Counted from the first letter of the stretch, positions 33,936-43,385 are shown. The stretch: 64,000 bases of DNA from Desulfobacter curvatus DSM 3379 (GCF_000373985.1 NZ_KB893057.1:66221-130220), one strand, 5' to 3'. Translations and numbers: made by a program. The notes: generated by a model from the letters alone, not told the origin.

Positions 33936-34904
33936 ATGCAGAATTCAAGTTTAAAAGGCATAAAAGCAAAATTTAAGTATTGGAGATGTATGAGCTTGTT
34001 TCTGTATTCTGCTGTTTTTTTTCTTTTTTTTGCGATATGTAAAAAAATGTATGCGGAGTGGGGCTCCATAGACTGGGAAAAACTCGACATTAAAGGACTC
34101 TGGCTTATTCTGGCGTCTTTATCGATAATGGCCAATAGCCTTTTGCAGGTTCTGATTTGGAAGAAGGTTTTGGCTATATTTCATTATGAAATTCCGTATT
34201 CGATATGTTTCAGAATAGAAATGATTTCCCAGATAGGCAAATATCTTCCCGGAAAAGTGGGGCTGGTTTTTACCAAACTTATTGAATGCAATAAAGTTGG
34301 AATTCCAAACAAAGTTTCAATTATAGCAGCATCATACCATGTTGGCATGGGGTTATACTTCCAATGCCTGATTGGAATGATTACTCTGCCTGTGATTCTC
34401 AATGCAACAGAATATATTAATATAGGATTCTCAATAACAGATTATACTATTCTGTTATTTATTGGATTTATCCTGATATACCCCCAATTTTTTGTTTGTT
34501 TTATCAATTTTTTTTTTGCAGCAATCAAAAAAGAGCCGGTTGAAATTTATTTAAAATTTTATGATTGGATCTATATTTGTTCAATTTTTATCTTGCAGGC
34601 GTTTATTAGTGGATGTATTGGTCTTTTTTTGCTGAATACCTTTTACTTTATACCGTTTGAAAAAATACCCTATATAATGGGGGCAAGATCCTGGGCATTT
34701 TTAATAGGACTTTTGAATCTATTTGCTCCTTCGGGTATCGGGGTTCGGGATGGGATTCTAGTTGAATTATATTCATATCTCATTCCAATACCCATTGCGT
34801 TTGCCGTTGCCATTGCATCAAGACTGGCTGGTACAATTGTTGAGTGGTGTTTAATAGGAATCGCTTTATTTTTTAGGTCAAAAGAATATAGGAAAGAGGA
34901 ATAA
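33936..34904 (+). CDS. Lysylphosphatidylglycerol-synthase-like membrane protein (AglD/UPF0104 family)
   Basis: 322 aa with about seven to eight membrane segments and the family hallmark KYLPGKVG around residue 105 plus FAPSGIGVRDGILVEL near the C-terminus. It is the membrane part only, with no aminoacyl-transferase domain. In other systems such proteins act near glycosyltransferases, perhaps as flippases for lipid-linked sugars. No Wzx flippase is seen elsewhere in the cluster, which makes a transport role attractive but unproven. Confidence 0.75.
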   Translation: MQNSSLKGIKAKFKYWRCMSLFLYSAVFFLFFAICKKMYAEWGSIDWEKLDIKGLWLILASLSIMANSLLQVLIWKKVLAIFHYEIPYSICFRIEMISQIGKYLPGKVGLVFTKLIECNKVGIPNKVSIIAASYHVGMGLYFQCLIGMITLPVILNATEYINIGFSITDYTILLFIGFILIYPQFFVCFINFFFAAIKKEPVEIYLKFYDWIYICSIFILQAFISGCIGLFLLNTFYFIPFEKIPYIMGARSWAFLIGLLNLFAPSGIGVRDGILVELYSYLIPIPIAFAVAIASRLAGTIVEWCLIGIALFFRSKEYRKEE

Positions 34905-34911
34905 TCAGGCT

Positions 34912-35919
34912 ATGGATATCAGAGGGAAACGGTTTTTGGTAATCGGAGGCGCAGGCTTCATCGGATCAACACTTGTGGATCAATTAATACAGGAGGATGT
35001 CGCTGAAATTCGTGTTTATGATAACTTTACGCGGGGAAGCGAAGAAAATTTGGCTGCAGCATTAAAAGACCCGAGAGTAAAAATATATGAGCTTGGCGGG
35101 GACCTGCTCCACAGAGATATTTTAAACAGTGCCATGAATGATATTGATGGCGTGTTTCATCTGGCGGCACTTTGGTTGCTTCATTGCTATGATTATCCCC
35201 GATCCGCATTTGAAGTGAATATAGGTGGTACGTTTAATGTGCTTGAAGCAATGCTCAACAAGGGCGTACGTCGACTGGTTTACTCCTCTTCTGCAAGCGT
35301 CTACGGAGACGCAGTTGAAGAGCCTATGACCGAAGAGCATCCTTACAATAATAATAATTTTTACGGTGCAACTAAAATTGCTGGTGAGCAGATGTGCCGG
35401 GCCCTTTATCACCGCTACAAGAAAACGGATCAGCATTTTGATTACACGGGCCTCAGGTATATGAATGTTTACGGCCCCCGGCAGGATTATCAGGGGACAT
35501 ATATTGCCGTGATCATGAAAATTTTGGATCGATTAGACAATGGATTGCCGCCGGTTGTTTATGGGGATGGCAGCCAGGCTTATGATTTTGTGTATGTAGG
35601 CGATTGTGCAAAGGCAAATATTCAAGCGATGAAATCCGACGCAACGGATTCATTTTACAATGTAGGAACAGGTATAAAGACCTCAATTGAGCAGCTTGCC
35701 CGCCTCATCCTGGAAATAACAGGTTCGGACTTGGATATTGAGTATAAAGAGGGGGGATTGACCTTTGTTAAGAACAGAGTTGGGTCTCCAGTTAAAGCTG
35801 AAAAAGAAATCAATTTTAAAGCAGATATAGGGCTAAAACAAGGGTTGAAGCGTCTGATTGAATGGCGAAATGCTCATAAGAAGGAAGTGGAAAAGCGAAG
35901 AGAAAAGGCTAAATCATAA
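34912..35919 (+). CDS. NAD-dependent sugar-nucleotide epimerase/dehydratase
   Basis: 335-aa extended short-chain dehydrogenase. NAD loop GGAGFIGSTLVDQL near the N-terminus, catalytic Ser region YSSSASVYGD, and Tyr-x3-Lys in FYGATKIAGEQ. UDP-glucose 4-epimerase or a similar sugar epimerase is most likely. The last base of its stop is shared with the ATG of the aminotransferase gene (TAATG). Confidence 0.85.
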   Translation: MDIRGKRFLVIGGAGFIGSTLVDQLIQEDVAEIRVYDNFTRGSEENLAAALKDPRVKIYELGGDLLHRDILNSAMNDIDGVFHLAALWLLHCYDYPRSAFEVNIGGTFNVLEAMLNKGVRRLVYSSSASVYGDAVEEPMTEEHPYNNNNFYGATKIAGEQMCRALYHRYKKTDQHFDYTGLRYMNVYGPRQDYQGTYIAVIMKILDRLDNGLPPVVYGDGSQAYDFVYVGDCAKANIQAMKSDATDSFYNVGTGIKTSIEQLARLILEITGSDLDIEYKEGGLTFVKNRVGSPVKAEKEINFKADIGLKQGLKRLIEWRNAHKKEVEKRREKAKS

Positions 35920-37019
35920 TGAAAATTCCATTGATAAAGCCGTACATCACAGATGAGGTTAAGGACGAGGTGCTGAAGGTTCTTGACTCGGGTTTTCTCA
36001 CGGAAGGTGAACAAACCAGGGCGTTGGAGGAAGCGGTTGGCCAATATTTAAACGTGTCCCATGTGGTGGCCGTATGTAATTGCACCTTAGGTCTTGAGAT
36101 GGCACTTCGGGCATTGGGCATCGGCTCTGGTGATGAAGTTATTGTGCCGGATTATACCTATCCTGCAACAGCTTCGGTCGTAAATATTGTTGGTGCGGAT
36201 ATTGTTCTTGTTGATGTAAATCCGTCCAACATGCTAATTGACTATGACGTCATTGAAAAAGCCATCACCCCAAAAACAAAGGCTATTCTTCCGGTATCCC
36301 TTTTTGGATGTCCCCTTGATTATACTCGGTTAGACGCCTTAAAAAAAAAGTATGGCATCTATGTAATTGAAGATGCCGCCTGTTCCCTTGGGGTTAAATC
36401 TCAAAATCAGTTTGCTGGGTCTTTGGCCGATATTTCTGTGTTTAGCTTACATCCACGGAAATTCATCACCACAGGAGAAGGGGGCTTGGTTACGACAAAT
36501 AAACCGAATCTTGCACATTGGATGAATTCGTATAAGCATTTTGGAATTGGCGAATCTGAGTCGAGAGAGAAAACCGCTTTTGTTCAAATCGGTACCAATT
36601 ATAAATTGAGCAATATTCAGGCTGCTGTCGGCCTGGTTCAAATGAAGCATATTAACAAATTATTGGAAAGCAGGATTCAGTTAGCTAAAAATTATAAAAG
36701 AATGCTTTTAGGTGTTGAGGGGATCTCATTGCCAGAATATCCGGAGAATGGGAGACACTCTTTCCAGTCATTTTGCATATTTGTAGAAGACAGGAATAGA
36801 ATTATGGAACGGCTTAGATCAAAAGGGATTGAGGTTCAGATTGGAACTTACAGCCTGCACATGCATCCAGCCTTTTATAATAATCAAAAGTGCCGAGTTT
36901 CAGGTTCCGTAAAAGGAAGTGAATATGCTTATCATCACTGCCTGACATTACCAATGTATTATGGAATGACAGAAGAAATACAAAATCAAGTGGTTCATCA
37001 TCTTGTCAAAGAATTATAG
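35919..37019 (+). CDS. DegT/DnrJ/EryC1 family sugar aminotransferase
   Basis: 366-aa PLP enzyme. The Schiff-base Lys is in SLHPRKFITTGEGG, and VIEDAACSLG holds the Asp that contacts PLP. It transfers an amino group to a keto-sugar nucleotide. Coupled to the epimerase gene by overlap, so they may act in series. This is a second aminotransferase beside the WbpE-like one at 40.7 kb. Confidence 0.87.
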   Translation: MKIPLIKPYITDEVKDEVLKVLDSGFLTEGEQTRALEEAVGQYLNVSHVVAVCNCTLGLEMALRALGIGSGDEVIVPDYTYPATASVVNIVGADIVLVDVNPSNMLIDYDVIEKAITPKTKAILPVSLFGCPLDYTRLDALKKKYGIYVIEDAACSLGVKSQNQFAGSLADISVFSLHPRKFITTGEGGLVTTNKPNLAHWMNSYKHFGIGESESREKTAFVQIGTNYKLSNIQAAVGLVQMKHINKLLESRIQLAKNYKRMLLGVEGISLPEYPENGRHSFQSFCIFVEDRNRIMERLRSKGIEVQIGTYSLHMHPAFYNNQKCRVSGSVKGSEYAYHHCLTLPMYYGMTEEIQNQVVHHLVKEL

Positions 37020-37037
37020 AAGAAACTGAGAGGAATC

Positions 37038-39086
37038 ATGTGCGGTATTAGTGGTGCTTTATGCCTGGATCATAGAGGGATTGATACACAATTTTTTAAA
37101 AGCATGCTTGATGTGATCTGTCATCGAGGTCCTGATGATGCCGGCTATCTCTTATTTCATACGGGATGCCGCCATATTCAACCGGTTTCTTTCCAGTTTA
37201 ATCTAACCGATAACAATTTTAGTCATCTTTCTCCATTACTCCCTTCCATTGATTCCGTAGAAGCTCAGAGCAAGATTAACTCTCATGACTGGGATCTTTT
37301 CTTGGGGCATAGACGGCTGAGTATCTTAGATCTTTCTTCTGCAGGGCACCAGCCGATGAGTGACCTTTCAGGGAATATTTGGATTTCATACAATGGGGAA
37401 ATTTATAATTTTAAAGAATTAAGGAATGAGCTAAAAGCGCTTGGCCATCATTTTTTTACTCTGACAGATACAGAAGTCATTATTTACGCATATATAGAGT
37501 GGGGAATTTCATGTGTTGAAAAATTTAATGGGATGTTCGCCTTTGCACTATATGATAATTTTAAAAAACAATTTTATATTGCAAGAGATAGATATGGTAT
37601 AAAGCCGGTATATTATACAATTTCCCAAACTTCACCAAATCAGCGAACATTTCTTTTTGCCAGTGAAGTGAAATCAATACTTGAATATAAGGTGTATCAG
37701 GCGGATGTCGACTGCAAGGCTCTTGTAGAGTATCTTACATTTCAAAATATATTTTCAGACAGGACTTTGTATAAAAATGTTAGGCTGTTACCTCCAGGTC
37801 ATATTTTAACCATTGATCTTAAAACCAGTGACAGAATTGTCAGCATTAATGAACTAAAAAAGAAGCAGTATTGGGATTTTAATTTTACAGAGCCAAGTGG
37901 GCCTGTCAATGAGCGAGACTACCTTCATGAGTTGGAGCATTTGTTCGTTAAAGCGGTTGAACGCCAACTGGTTGCCGACGTAGAAATTGGGAGTTATTTG
38001 AGTGGCGGAATGGATAGTGGGGCCATTTCTTGTGTGTCGGCAAAATCGATTTCTGAATTGAAAACATTCACAATCGGCTTTGATATGAATTCAATTTCAG
38101 GAATGGAATTGGCATATGACGAACGATCAATTTCTGAATACATGTCCTATTTGTATAAGACTGAGCACTATGAAATGGTGCTAAAGTCAGGAGATATGGA
38201 AAGGTGCATGCCTCGTTTTGCCTGGCACCTTGAAGAGCCCCGGGTTGGGCAGAGTTATCCAAATTATTATGCATCGAAATTAGCTGGAAATTTCGTTAAA
38301 GTTGTATTGAGCGGAACAGGCGGAGATGAACTTTTTGGTGGTTATCCGTGGCGATATTACAGGGCCGTTGTAAATAAAAATTTTTCTGATTACATTGATA
38401 AATATTACGCGTTCTGGCAGCGAATGATTTCGACAAAAGATCTGGTACAAGTGATCGCTCCAATTTTTAAAAGAGTGGAGAATGTATCAACCCGGGAGAT
38501 ATTCAGATCTGTTTTTCCAACAGACATAGCGTTTCCGAAGACGCCCGAAGAGTATGTGAACCAATCTTTATATTTTGAAACCAAAACCTTTCTGCATGGT
38601 TTATTTGTAGTGGAGGATAAATTAAGTATGGCCCACTCTCTTGAATCACGAGTCCCATTCATGGATAATGATTTGGTTGATTTTGCCATGAAATTACCGG
38701 TAAGTTTAAAATTAGGAAGACTTCAGAACGTAATCTCTTTTGATGAAAATGAAATTGGTAATAAAAAAAATAAGTATTTTTTTAAAAGCCGGGATGGCAA
38801 ACTTTTATTACGCCGGATGATGAAACGTTATGTGCCGGATAAAATAGCAAATGGAGTAAAGCAGGGGTTTTCATCTCCTGACCAAAGCTGGTTTAAAGGA
38901 GACAGCATGGATTATGTAAAAAAACGTATATTCAATAAAAATGCACGAATATACGACTATCTGTCTTCTGATATTACAATGAATCTTGTAAACCAGCACC
39001 TGGACGGTTCTCAAAACAGGCGGTTGCTAATTTGGTCTTTGCTTAATCTGGAACAATGGTTGGAGATATTTATACCTTCACAATAG
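37038..39086 (+). CDS. AsnB-type glutamine amidotransferase
   Basis: 682 aa. N-terminal class II glutaminase domain with Cys2 (MCGISG) and RGPDDAG; C-terminal synthetase domain with PP-loop LSGGMDSGAI and SGTGGDELFGGYPW. An inserted stretch of about 50 residues lies between RGPDDAG and HRRLSILDLS. In glycan clusters such proteins (for example WbpS of Pseudomonas) convert sugar uronic acids to amides, which fits the WbpB-D-E genes next door; free asparagine synthesis is the alternative. Confidence 0.85.
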   Translation: MCGISGALCLDHRGIDTQFFKSMLDVICHRGPDDAGYLLFHTGCRHIQPVSFQFNLTDNNFSHLSPLLPSIDSVEAQSKINSHDWDLFLGHRRLSILDLSSAGHQPMSDLSGNIWISYNGEIYNFKELRNELKALGHHFFTLTDTEVIIYAYIEWGISCVEKFNGMFAFALYDNFKKQFYIARDRYGIKPVYYTISQTSPNQRTFLFASEVKSILEYKVYQADVDCKALVEYLTFQNIFSDRTLYKNVRLLPPGHILTIDLKTSDRIVSINELKKKQYWDFNFTEPSGPVNERDYLHELEHLFVKAVERQLVADVEIGSYLSGGMDSGAISCVSAKSISELKTFTIGFDMNSISGMELAYDERSISEYMSYLYKTEHYEMVLKSGDMERCMPRFAWHLEEPRVGQSYPNYYASKLAGNFVKVVLSGTGGDELFGGYPWRYYRAVVNKNFSDYIDKYYAFWQRMISTKDLVQVIAPIFKRVENVSTREIFRSVFPTDIAFPKTPEEYVNQSLYFETKTFLHGLFVVEDKLSMAHSLESRVPFMDNDLVDFAMKLPVSLKLGRLQNVISFDENEIGNKKNKYFFKSRDGKLLLRRMMKRYVPDKIANGVKQGFSSPDQSWFKGDSMDYVKKRIFNKNARIYDYLSSDITMNLVNQHLDGSQNRRLLIWSLLNLEQWLEIFIPSQ

Positions 39087-39128
39087 GGTTTAGATTAGAA
39101 AAGCATTAAGTGTAGCTTGGAGGAAATA

Positions 39129-40094
39129 TTGATTAAAAATTTTGCATTGATTGGAGCTGGCGGATATGTAGCACCTAAACATCTGAAAGCCGTTAAGGAT
39201 ACCGGCAATAATTTGATTGCGGCTTTGGATAAAAATGACTCTGTTGGAATTTTGGACAGCTATTCGTATGATATCTCATTTTTTACTGAGTTTGAACGCT
39301 TTGACCGCCATGCTGAAAAATTAAGGCGGATGGGAGAAGATAAGCGTATTCACTATGTAAGCATCTGTTCTCCCAATTATCTTCATGACGCGCATATAAG
39401 ATTTGCCCTCAGAATAGGTGCAGACGCCATTTGTGAAAAACCGCTGGTTCTGAATCCATGGAATCTTGATGCCATAAAGCAGCTTGAACAGGAAACGGGC
39501 AGGACTGTTTATAATGTATTACAGTTGAGGGTTCATCCTGCAATTGTGGCATTAAAAAAACAAATAGAAAAGGCACCTGACTCAAAAACTTATGACATTG
39601 ATTTGACCTATATCACCTCAAGGGGAAAATGGTATTTTATTTCGTGGAAGGGTGACCTTACCAAATCAGGGGGGATCGCCACCAATATCGGCATTCATTT
39701 TTTTGATATGTTGATTTGGATATTCGGTGAGGTGAAATTTCAGGAAGTGCACATATCCCAGGATCGAAAGATGTCAGGGTACATCCAGCTTGAAAGGGCC
39801 AATGTGAGGTGGTTTTTATCTTTGGACCCATCGGATTTACCTGAAAAAGCAACCGAACAGGGGTATCCTACATATCGGTCCATTCAGGTCGATGGGGCAG
39901 AAATAGAATTTTCGGGCGGATTTACTGATTTACACACTTTGGTCTATAAAGATATTTTCTCTGGCGGTGGATTTGGACTTGAGGATGCCAGGCCCTCTCT
40001 TGACTTGGTGTCAACTATTCGGAATGCCCCTGAGGCGGTTGGGGATTCCAAATCTCTTCATCCATATGCCAAAAAGTGCAGAGGGGAAGTATGA
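39129..40094 (+). CDS. wbpB: Gfo/Idh/MocA oxidoreductase, WbpB/WlbA-like
   Basis: In Pseudomonas WbpB oxidises UDP-GlcNAcA at C3, together with the aminotransferase WbpE. The 321-aa protein opens with KNFALIGAGGYVAPKHLKA (NAD loop) and has SICSPNYLHDAHI and CEKPLVLNP with the catalytic Lys. I choose a TTG start at 39129: GGAGGA lies just upstream and the product then begins like the family (MIKNFALIG). Symbol by similarity of pattern and by the B-D-E gene order; WbpA is not in the window. Confidence 0.82.
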   Translation: MIKNFALIGAGGYVAPKHLKAVKDTGNNLIAALDKNDSVGILDSYSYDISFFTEFERFDRHAEKLRRMGEDKRIHYVSICSPNYLHDAHIRFALRIGADAICEKPLVLNPWNLDAIKQLEQETGRTVYNVLQLRVHPAIVALKKQIEKAPDSKTYDIDLTYITSRGKWYFISWKGDLTKSGGIATNIGIHFFDMLIWIFGEVKFQEVHISQDRKMSGYIQLERANVRWFLSLDPSDLPEKATEQGYPTYRSIQVDGAEIEFSGGFTDLHTLVYKDIFSGGGFGLEDARPSLDLVSTIRNAPEAVGDSKSLHPYAKKCRGEV

Positions 40095-40747
40095 AAAATT
40101 CCGGATATTTTGTGCATGAATCCTCTTTTGTGGATTCCGGGGCCAGCATCGGCCGTAAAACACAAATCTGGCATTTTAGCCATGTCTTAACAGGGGCGGT
40201 GATCGGAGAAAAGTGCAGCTTGGGCCAAAATGTATCGGTTGCCGGGGGGGCTGTTATCGGCAACCGGGTTAAAATTCAGAATAACGTGTCAATATATGAC
40301 GGCGTTACAATAGAGGATGATGTCTTTTTAGGACCATCCTGCGTCTTAACTAATGTGACCAATCCCCGCTCACAAGTCAGCCGGAAGCATCTTTATGAAA
40401 AGACGTTAATAAAAAAAGGTGCCAGTGTCGGTGCCAACGCGACAATTTTGTGCGGGGTTACCATCGGCAGATATTCATTCATAGCGGCCGGCGCTGTTGT
40501 CACAAAGGATGTGTGTGATTATTCCCTGGTGAAAGGAGTTCCGGCTAAATTCGCAGGATGGATTTCCCGTCATGGTCATTTGTTAACACGAAAAAATGAA
40601 GACGGGGTCTACCTCTGTCTTGAATCAGGACTTCAATATAAGGAAATAGAACCCAATCGACTGATTTGCCTTGATATAGATGAAGATGATCCCCTTCCCG
40701 AAGGTATGTCAAAGGGGAATAAATCATATAGAGATTATAAAAAATGA
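40091..40747 (+). CDS. wbpD: Hexapeptide N-acetyltransferase, WbpD/WlbB-like
   Basis: In Pseudomonas WbpD acetylates the 3-amino group of UDP-GlcNAc(3N)A. The 218-aa protein is mostly left-handed beta-helix (SIGRKTQIWHFSHVLTGAVI, CSLGQNVSVAGGAVIGN) with the family signature NNVSIYDGVTIEDDVFLGPS and a late GVPAKFAGWIS. ATG at 40091 overlaps the wbpB stop (ATGA). A C-terminal tail of about 45 residues with Cys pair could be an addition. Confidence 0.85.
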   Translation: MKNSGYFVHESSFVDSGASIGRKTQIWHFSHVLTGAVIGEKCSLGQNVSVAGGAVIGNRVKIQNNVSIYDGVTIEDDVFLGPSCVLTNVTNPRSQVSRKHLYEKTLIKKGASVGANATILCGVTIGRYSFIAAGAVVTKDVCDYSLVKGVPAKFAGWISRHGHLLTRKNEDGVYLCLESGLQYKEIEPNRLICLDIDEDDPLPEGMSKGNKSYRDYKK

Positions 40748-41889
40748 ATATGCAACAGGAAAAGGTGGTTTCGTTTGTTAATTTAAAATCACAGGCGGAC
40801 AAACTGGAACACGGCATTCAGAACGCAATAAATCGGGTAATCGCCCATGGCCGGTTTATTATGGGGCCTGAAGTTTTTGAGTTTGAGCGCAAACTGGCAG
40901 AATACTGTGGTGCTAAATATGCCGTAACATGTTCAAGCGGGACCGATGCTCTGCTAATGGCGTTGATGGCGATAAATCTTCGGCCCGGAGATGTGGTCCT
41001 TACTACACCTTTTTCATTCATCGCCACAGCTGAAGTTATTGCCTTGTTAGGTGCCGTGCCCGTATTCGTGGATATAGAACCTGATACCTATAATATTGAT
41101 CCTGAGAAATTAAATAAAACAATTTCAGTATTAAAAGGAAATAAGAAAAAGAATGTCCGATGTATAATCCCTGTTGACATTTTTGGGTTGCCTGCAGATT
41201 TTGAAAAGATAAATGAGGTGGCCAAGTCCCATGGGCTCCACGTAATTGAGGATGCCGCCCAGGGGTTTGGCGGTTCCCTTAAAGAAAATAAAGCCTGTCA
41301 CCTGTCTGATATCGGGACGACCAGTTTTTTTCCCGCAAAACCGCTTGGGTGCTATGGAGATGGCGGCGCAATCTTTACTGATGATGACAAAATTCATGAA
41401 AAACTGGTTTCCATTCGTATCCATGGTAAGGGTGAGGGTAAATATGACAATGTCAGGATTGGAATTAATGGCAGACTGGATACGATTCAGGCTGCTGTTC
41501 TACTGGAAAAATTAAAGATTTTTGATTGGGAGCTTGAACGCCGAAACGTTATAGCTGCATATTACAGGGAGCGCCTTGAAGGTAAAGTCAACTGCCAGCA
41601 ACTAAATAAAGGGTTTCAAAGTGCCTGGGCACAGTTTTCTTTTGTTTCGGAACAACGAGAGATGATAATGGAAAAATTAGATGAAAAAGGTATACCTTGG
41701 GCGGTTTATTACCCCAAAGCCCTTCATCTGCAAAAGGCGTTTTCATTTTTGGGCTATTCAAAAGGAGACTTTCCTGTTAGCGAAAGGGTCTCAGAAACAA
41801 TTTTAAGCATCCCTGTTCATCCCTATTTGTCAATCGAATCCGCCGAATTCATATCCAACACCATAATATCGGCTTTATGCAAGAGATAG
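40744..41889 (+). CDS. wbpE: DegT-family aminotransferase, WbpE/WlbC-like
   Basis: PLP enzyme making the 3-amino sugar from the keto product of WbpB. 381 aa; the internal-aldimine Lys lies in FFPAKPLGCYGDGGAI, and VIEDAAQGFG is the PLP-contact motif. Start overlaps the wbpD stop by 4 bases. The three adjacent, overlapping genes make a coherent route to a 2,3-diacetamido-uronic acid nucleotide. Confidence 0.87.
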   Translation: MNMQQEKVVSFVNLKSQADKLEHGIQNAINRVIAHGRFIMGPEVFEFERKLAEYCGAKYAVTCSSGTDALLMALMAINLRPGDVVLTTPFSFIATAEVIALLGAVPVFVDIEPDTYNIDPEKLNKTISVLKGNKKKNVRCIIPVDIFGLPADFEKINEVAKSHGLHVIEDAAQGFGGSLKENKACHLSDIGTTSFFPAKPLGCYGDGGAIFTDDDKIHEKLVSIRIHGKGEGKYDNVRIGINGRLDTIQAAVLLEKLKIFDWELERRNVIAAYYRERLEGKVNCQQLNKGFQSAWAQFSFVSEQREMIMEKLDEKGIPWAVYYPKALHLQKAFSFLGYSKGDFPVSERVSETILSIPVHPYLSIESAEFISNTIISALCKR

Positions 41890-41911
41890 AATTTTAATAC
41901 CAGGAGTAATT

Positions 41912-42859
41912 ATGTTTAAGTCGCAAACAGTGTGTGTGGTTGTGCCTTGTTATAATGAAGAGACCCAAATTGAGACGGTGATCAACACGATGCCGGATTA
42001 TGTGGATGCCATAGTAATCATAGACGATAAAAGTCCTGACAATACCGTTGAAAAAGTTCGTCAACTGATGGTGTTGGACAAACGTGTTGAATTAATTATT
42101 CATAAAAAAAATCAGGGGGTCGGTGGTGCCATCGCCAGCGGCTATATCTGGGCAAGGGATAATGAAATGGATTTGACCGTTGTTATGGCCGGCGATGGCC
42201 AGATGAATCCTGACGATCTGCCTTCGCTTCTTAAGCCGGTAGCAGAAGGCAAAGCGGATTATTCTAAAGGTAACAGATTGTTTACGGGGCAGGCTTTCAG
42301 TAAAATTCCTACTGTTAGGTATTTGGGGAACGGTATTCTTTCTCTGCTTACCAAAATTGCATCCGGATACTGGAATGTTGCAGATTCCCAATCCGGTTAT
42401 ACCGTAATAAATAAAAAAGCATTAAAGACAATCGACTGGAATAAGATGTACAAACGTTACGGCCAACCCAATGATATTCTGGTCCGTTTGAATGTAGAAA
42501 ATTTCAGGGTAATTGATGTGCCCGTCGAACCTGTTTATAATGTCGGAGAACGATCAGGTATTAAAATACCAAAAGTTATAATTACGATTTCCTGGCTTTT
42601 AATACGATTATTTGTGTGGCGGATGAAAGAGAAATATGTCATTCGTGATTTCCATCCCTTGGTCTTCTTTTACTTTTTAGGGTTTGTGTTTTTTGTATGT
42701 ACCTGCCTGCTTTTTACCCGGCTTTTTTTTATTTGGGCGTTGACGGGTCATATTCCTTCCATAAATGCATTAGCTGCAATGTTCTCTTTTATGAGTGCCA
42801 ATCAATTTACATTGTTTGGCATGTGGTTTGATATGGAGGCTAATCGTAACTTAGGTTAA
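41912..42859 (+). CDS. Glycosyltransferase family 2 with C-terminal membrane segments (DPM1-like)
   Basis: 315 aa. Catalytic GT-A domain in residues 1-230 with VVVPCYNEE at the front, DDKSPDNT, and AGDGQMNPDD carrying the metal-binding acidic residues. Two C-terminal hydrophobic segments (about 248-275 and 285-303) anchor it. The type makes polyprenyl-phosphate sugars, the donors GT-C enzymes such as those at 25.6 and 27.7 kb need. AGGAG lies well placed before ATG. Last gene of the plus-strand island, convergent with the pilus-tip operon. Confidence 0.85.
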   Translation: MFKSQTVCVVVPCYNEETQIETVINTMPDYVDAIVIIDDKSPDNTVEKVRQLMVLDKRVELIIHKKNQGVGGAIASGYIWARDNEMDLTVVMAGDGQMNPDDLPSLLKPVAEGKADYSKGNRLFTGQAFSKIPTVRYLGNGILSLLTKIASGYWNVADSQSGYTVINKKALKTIDWNKMYKRYGQPNDILVRLNVENFRVIDVPVEPVYNVGERSGIKIPKVIITISWLLIRLFVWRMKEKYVIRDFHPLVFFYFLGFVFFVCTCLLFTRLFFIWALTGHIPSINALAAMFSFMSANQFTLFGMWFDMEANRNLG

Positions 42860-42949
42860 GTCTTGTTTATGCCGTTGTTCTGATTACCCTCACGATTTTA
42901 ACTTTCCTGAATGGAACTTCCCTGAGATGGATGGGGATGGTTGAGGGTA

Positions 42950-43339
42950 TTAATCGGAACGTTTTAGGAGTTCTTTTCTCCTAATTTTAGGGAGCAATTT
43001 CATCGCTTTTTCCATCCCCTTTCCTGAAAATACAACTATTTTATGAGCCTTCCAGAAACCGTCTTTATCTTTTCCCAAAAGAATTACCCGTGCCGGTTTC
43101 CCTACTTTAAGGTAACTTTTATTGACCTGTTCAAGCGTTTCACCGCCCCGGTCAAGCCATACAGAATTAATTCTGGAAATGGTCTGGTTGCCTACCTGAA
43201 TAATTGTTCCGCCAGGTTTCCATTCGTAAATGATATCGGTAAATTCTCTATAGTCCGACTGAACTTCATCGGCCATTGAAAAACCGGGAACGACAAGGAT
43301 AAGAAAAACAAAACAGACGATTAGTATATTTGCTTTCAT
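42950..43339 (-). CDS. Secreted small protein downstream of pilY1
   Basis: 129 aa from ATG at 43339 (GGGAG just upstream). Signal peptide MKANILIVCFVFLILVVPGFSMA, then a compact domain with IIQVGNQTISRINSVWLDRGG and a basic C-terminus (RRKELLKRSD). I recognise no family. It lies 46 bases after pilY1 in the same direction, so it may be a periplasmic or surface accessory of the pilus tip complex. Confidence 0.6.
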   Translation of the reverse strand: MKANILIVCFVFLILVVPGFSMADEVQSDYREFTDIIYEWKPGGTIIQVGNQTISRINSVWLDRGGETLEQVNKSYLKVGKPARVILLGKDKDGFWKAHKIVVFSGKGMEKAMKLLPKIRRKELLKRSD

Positions 43340-43385
43340 GGTTTCTCCCATATTAAATTCATATGATGTTGCCTGTGATTTTTTG

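Noticed and set aside
42886..42956. Imperfect inverted repeat (GATTACCCTCA and TGAGGGTATTAATC) between the GT2 gene and the secreted protein gene
   Set aside because: Long loop, interrupted stem and no T run; could be chance, not strong enough for a terminator call.
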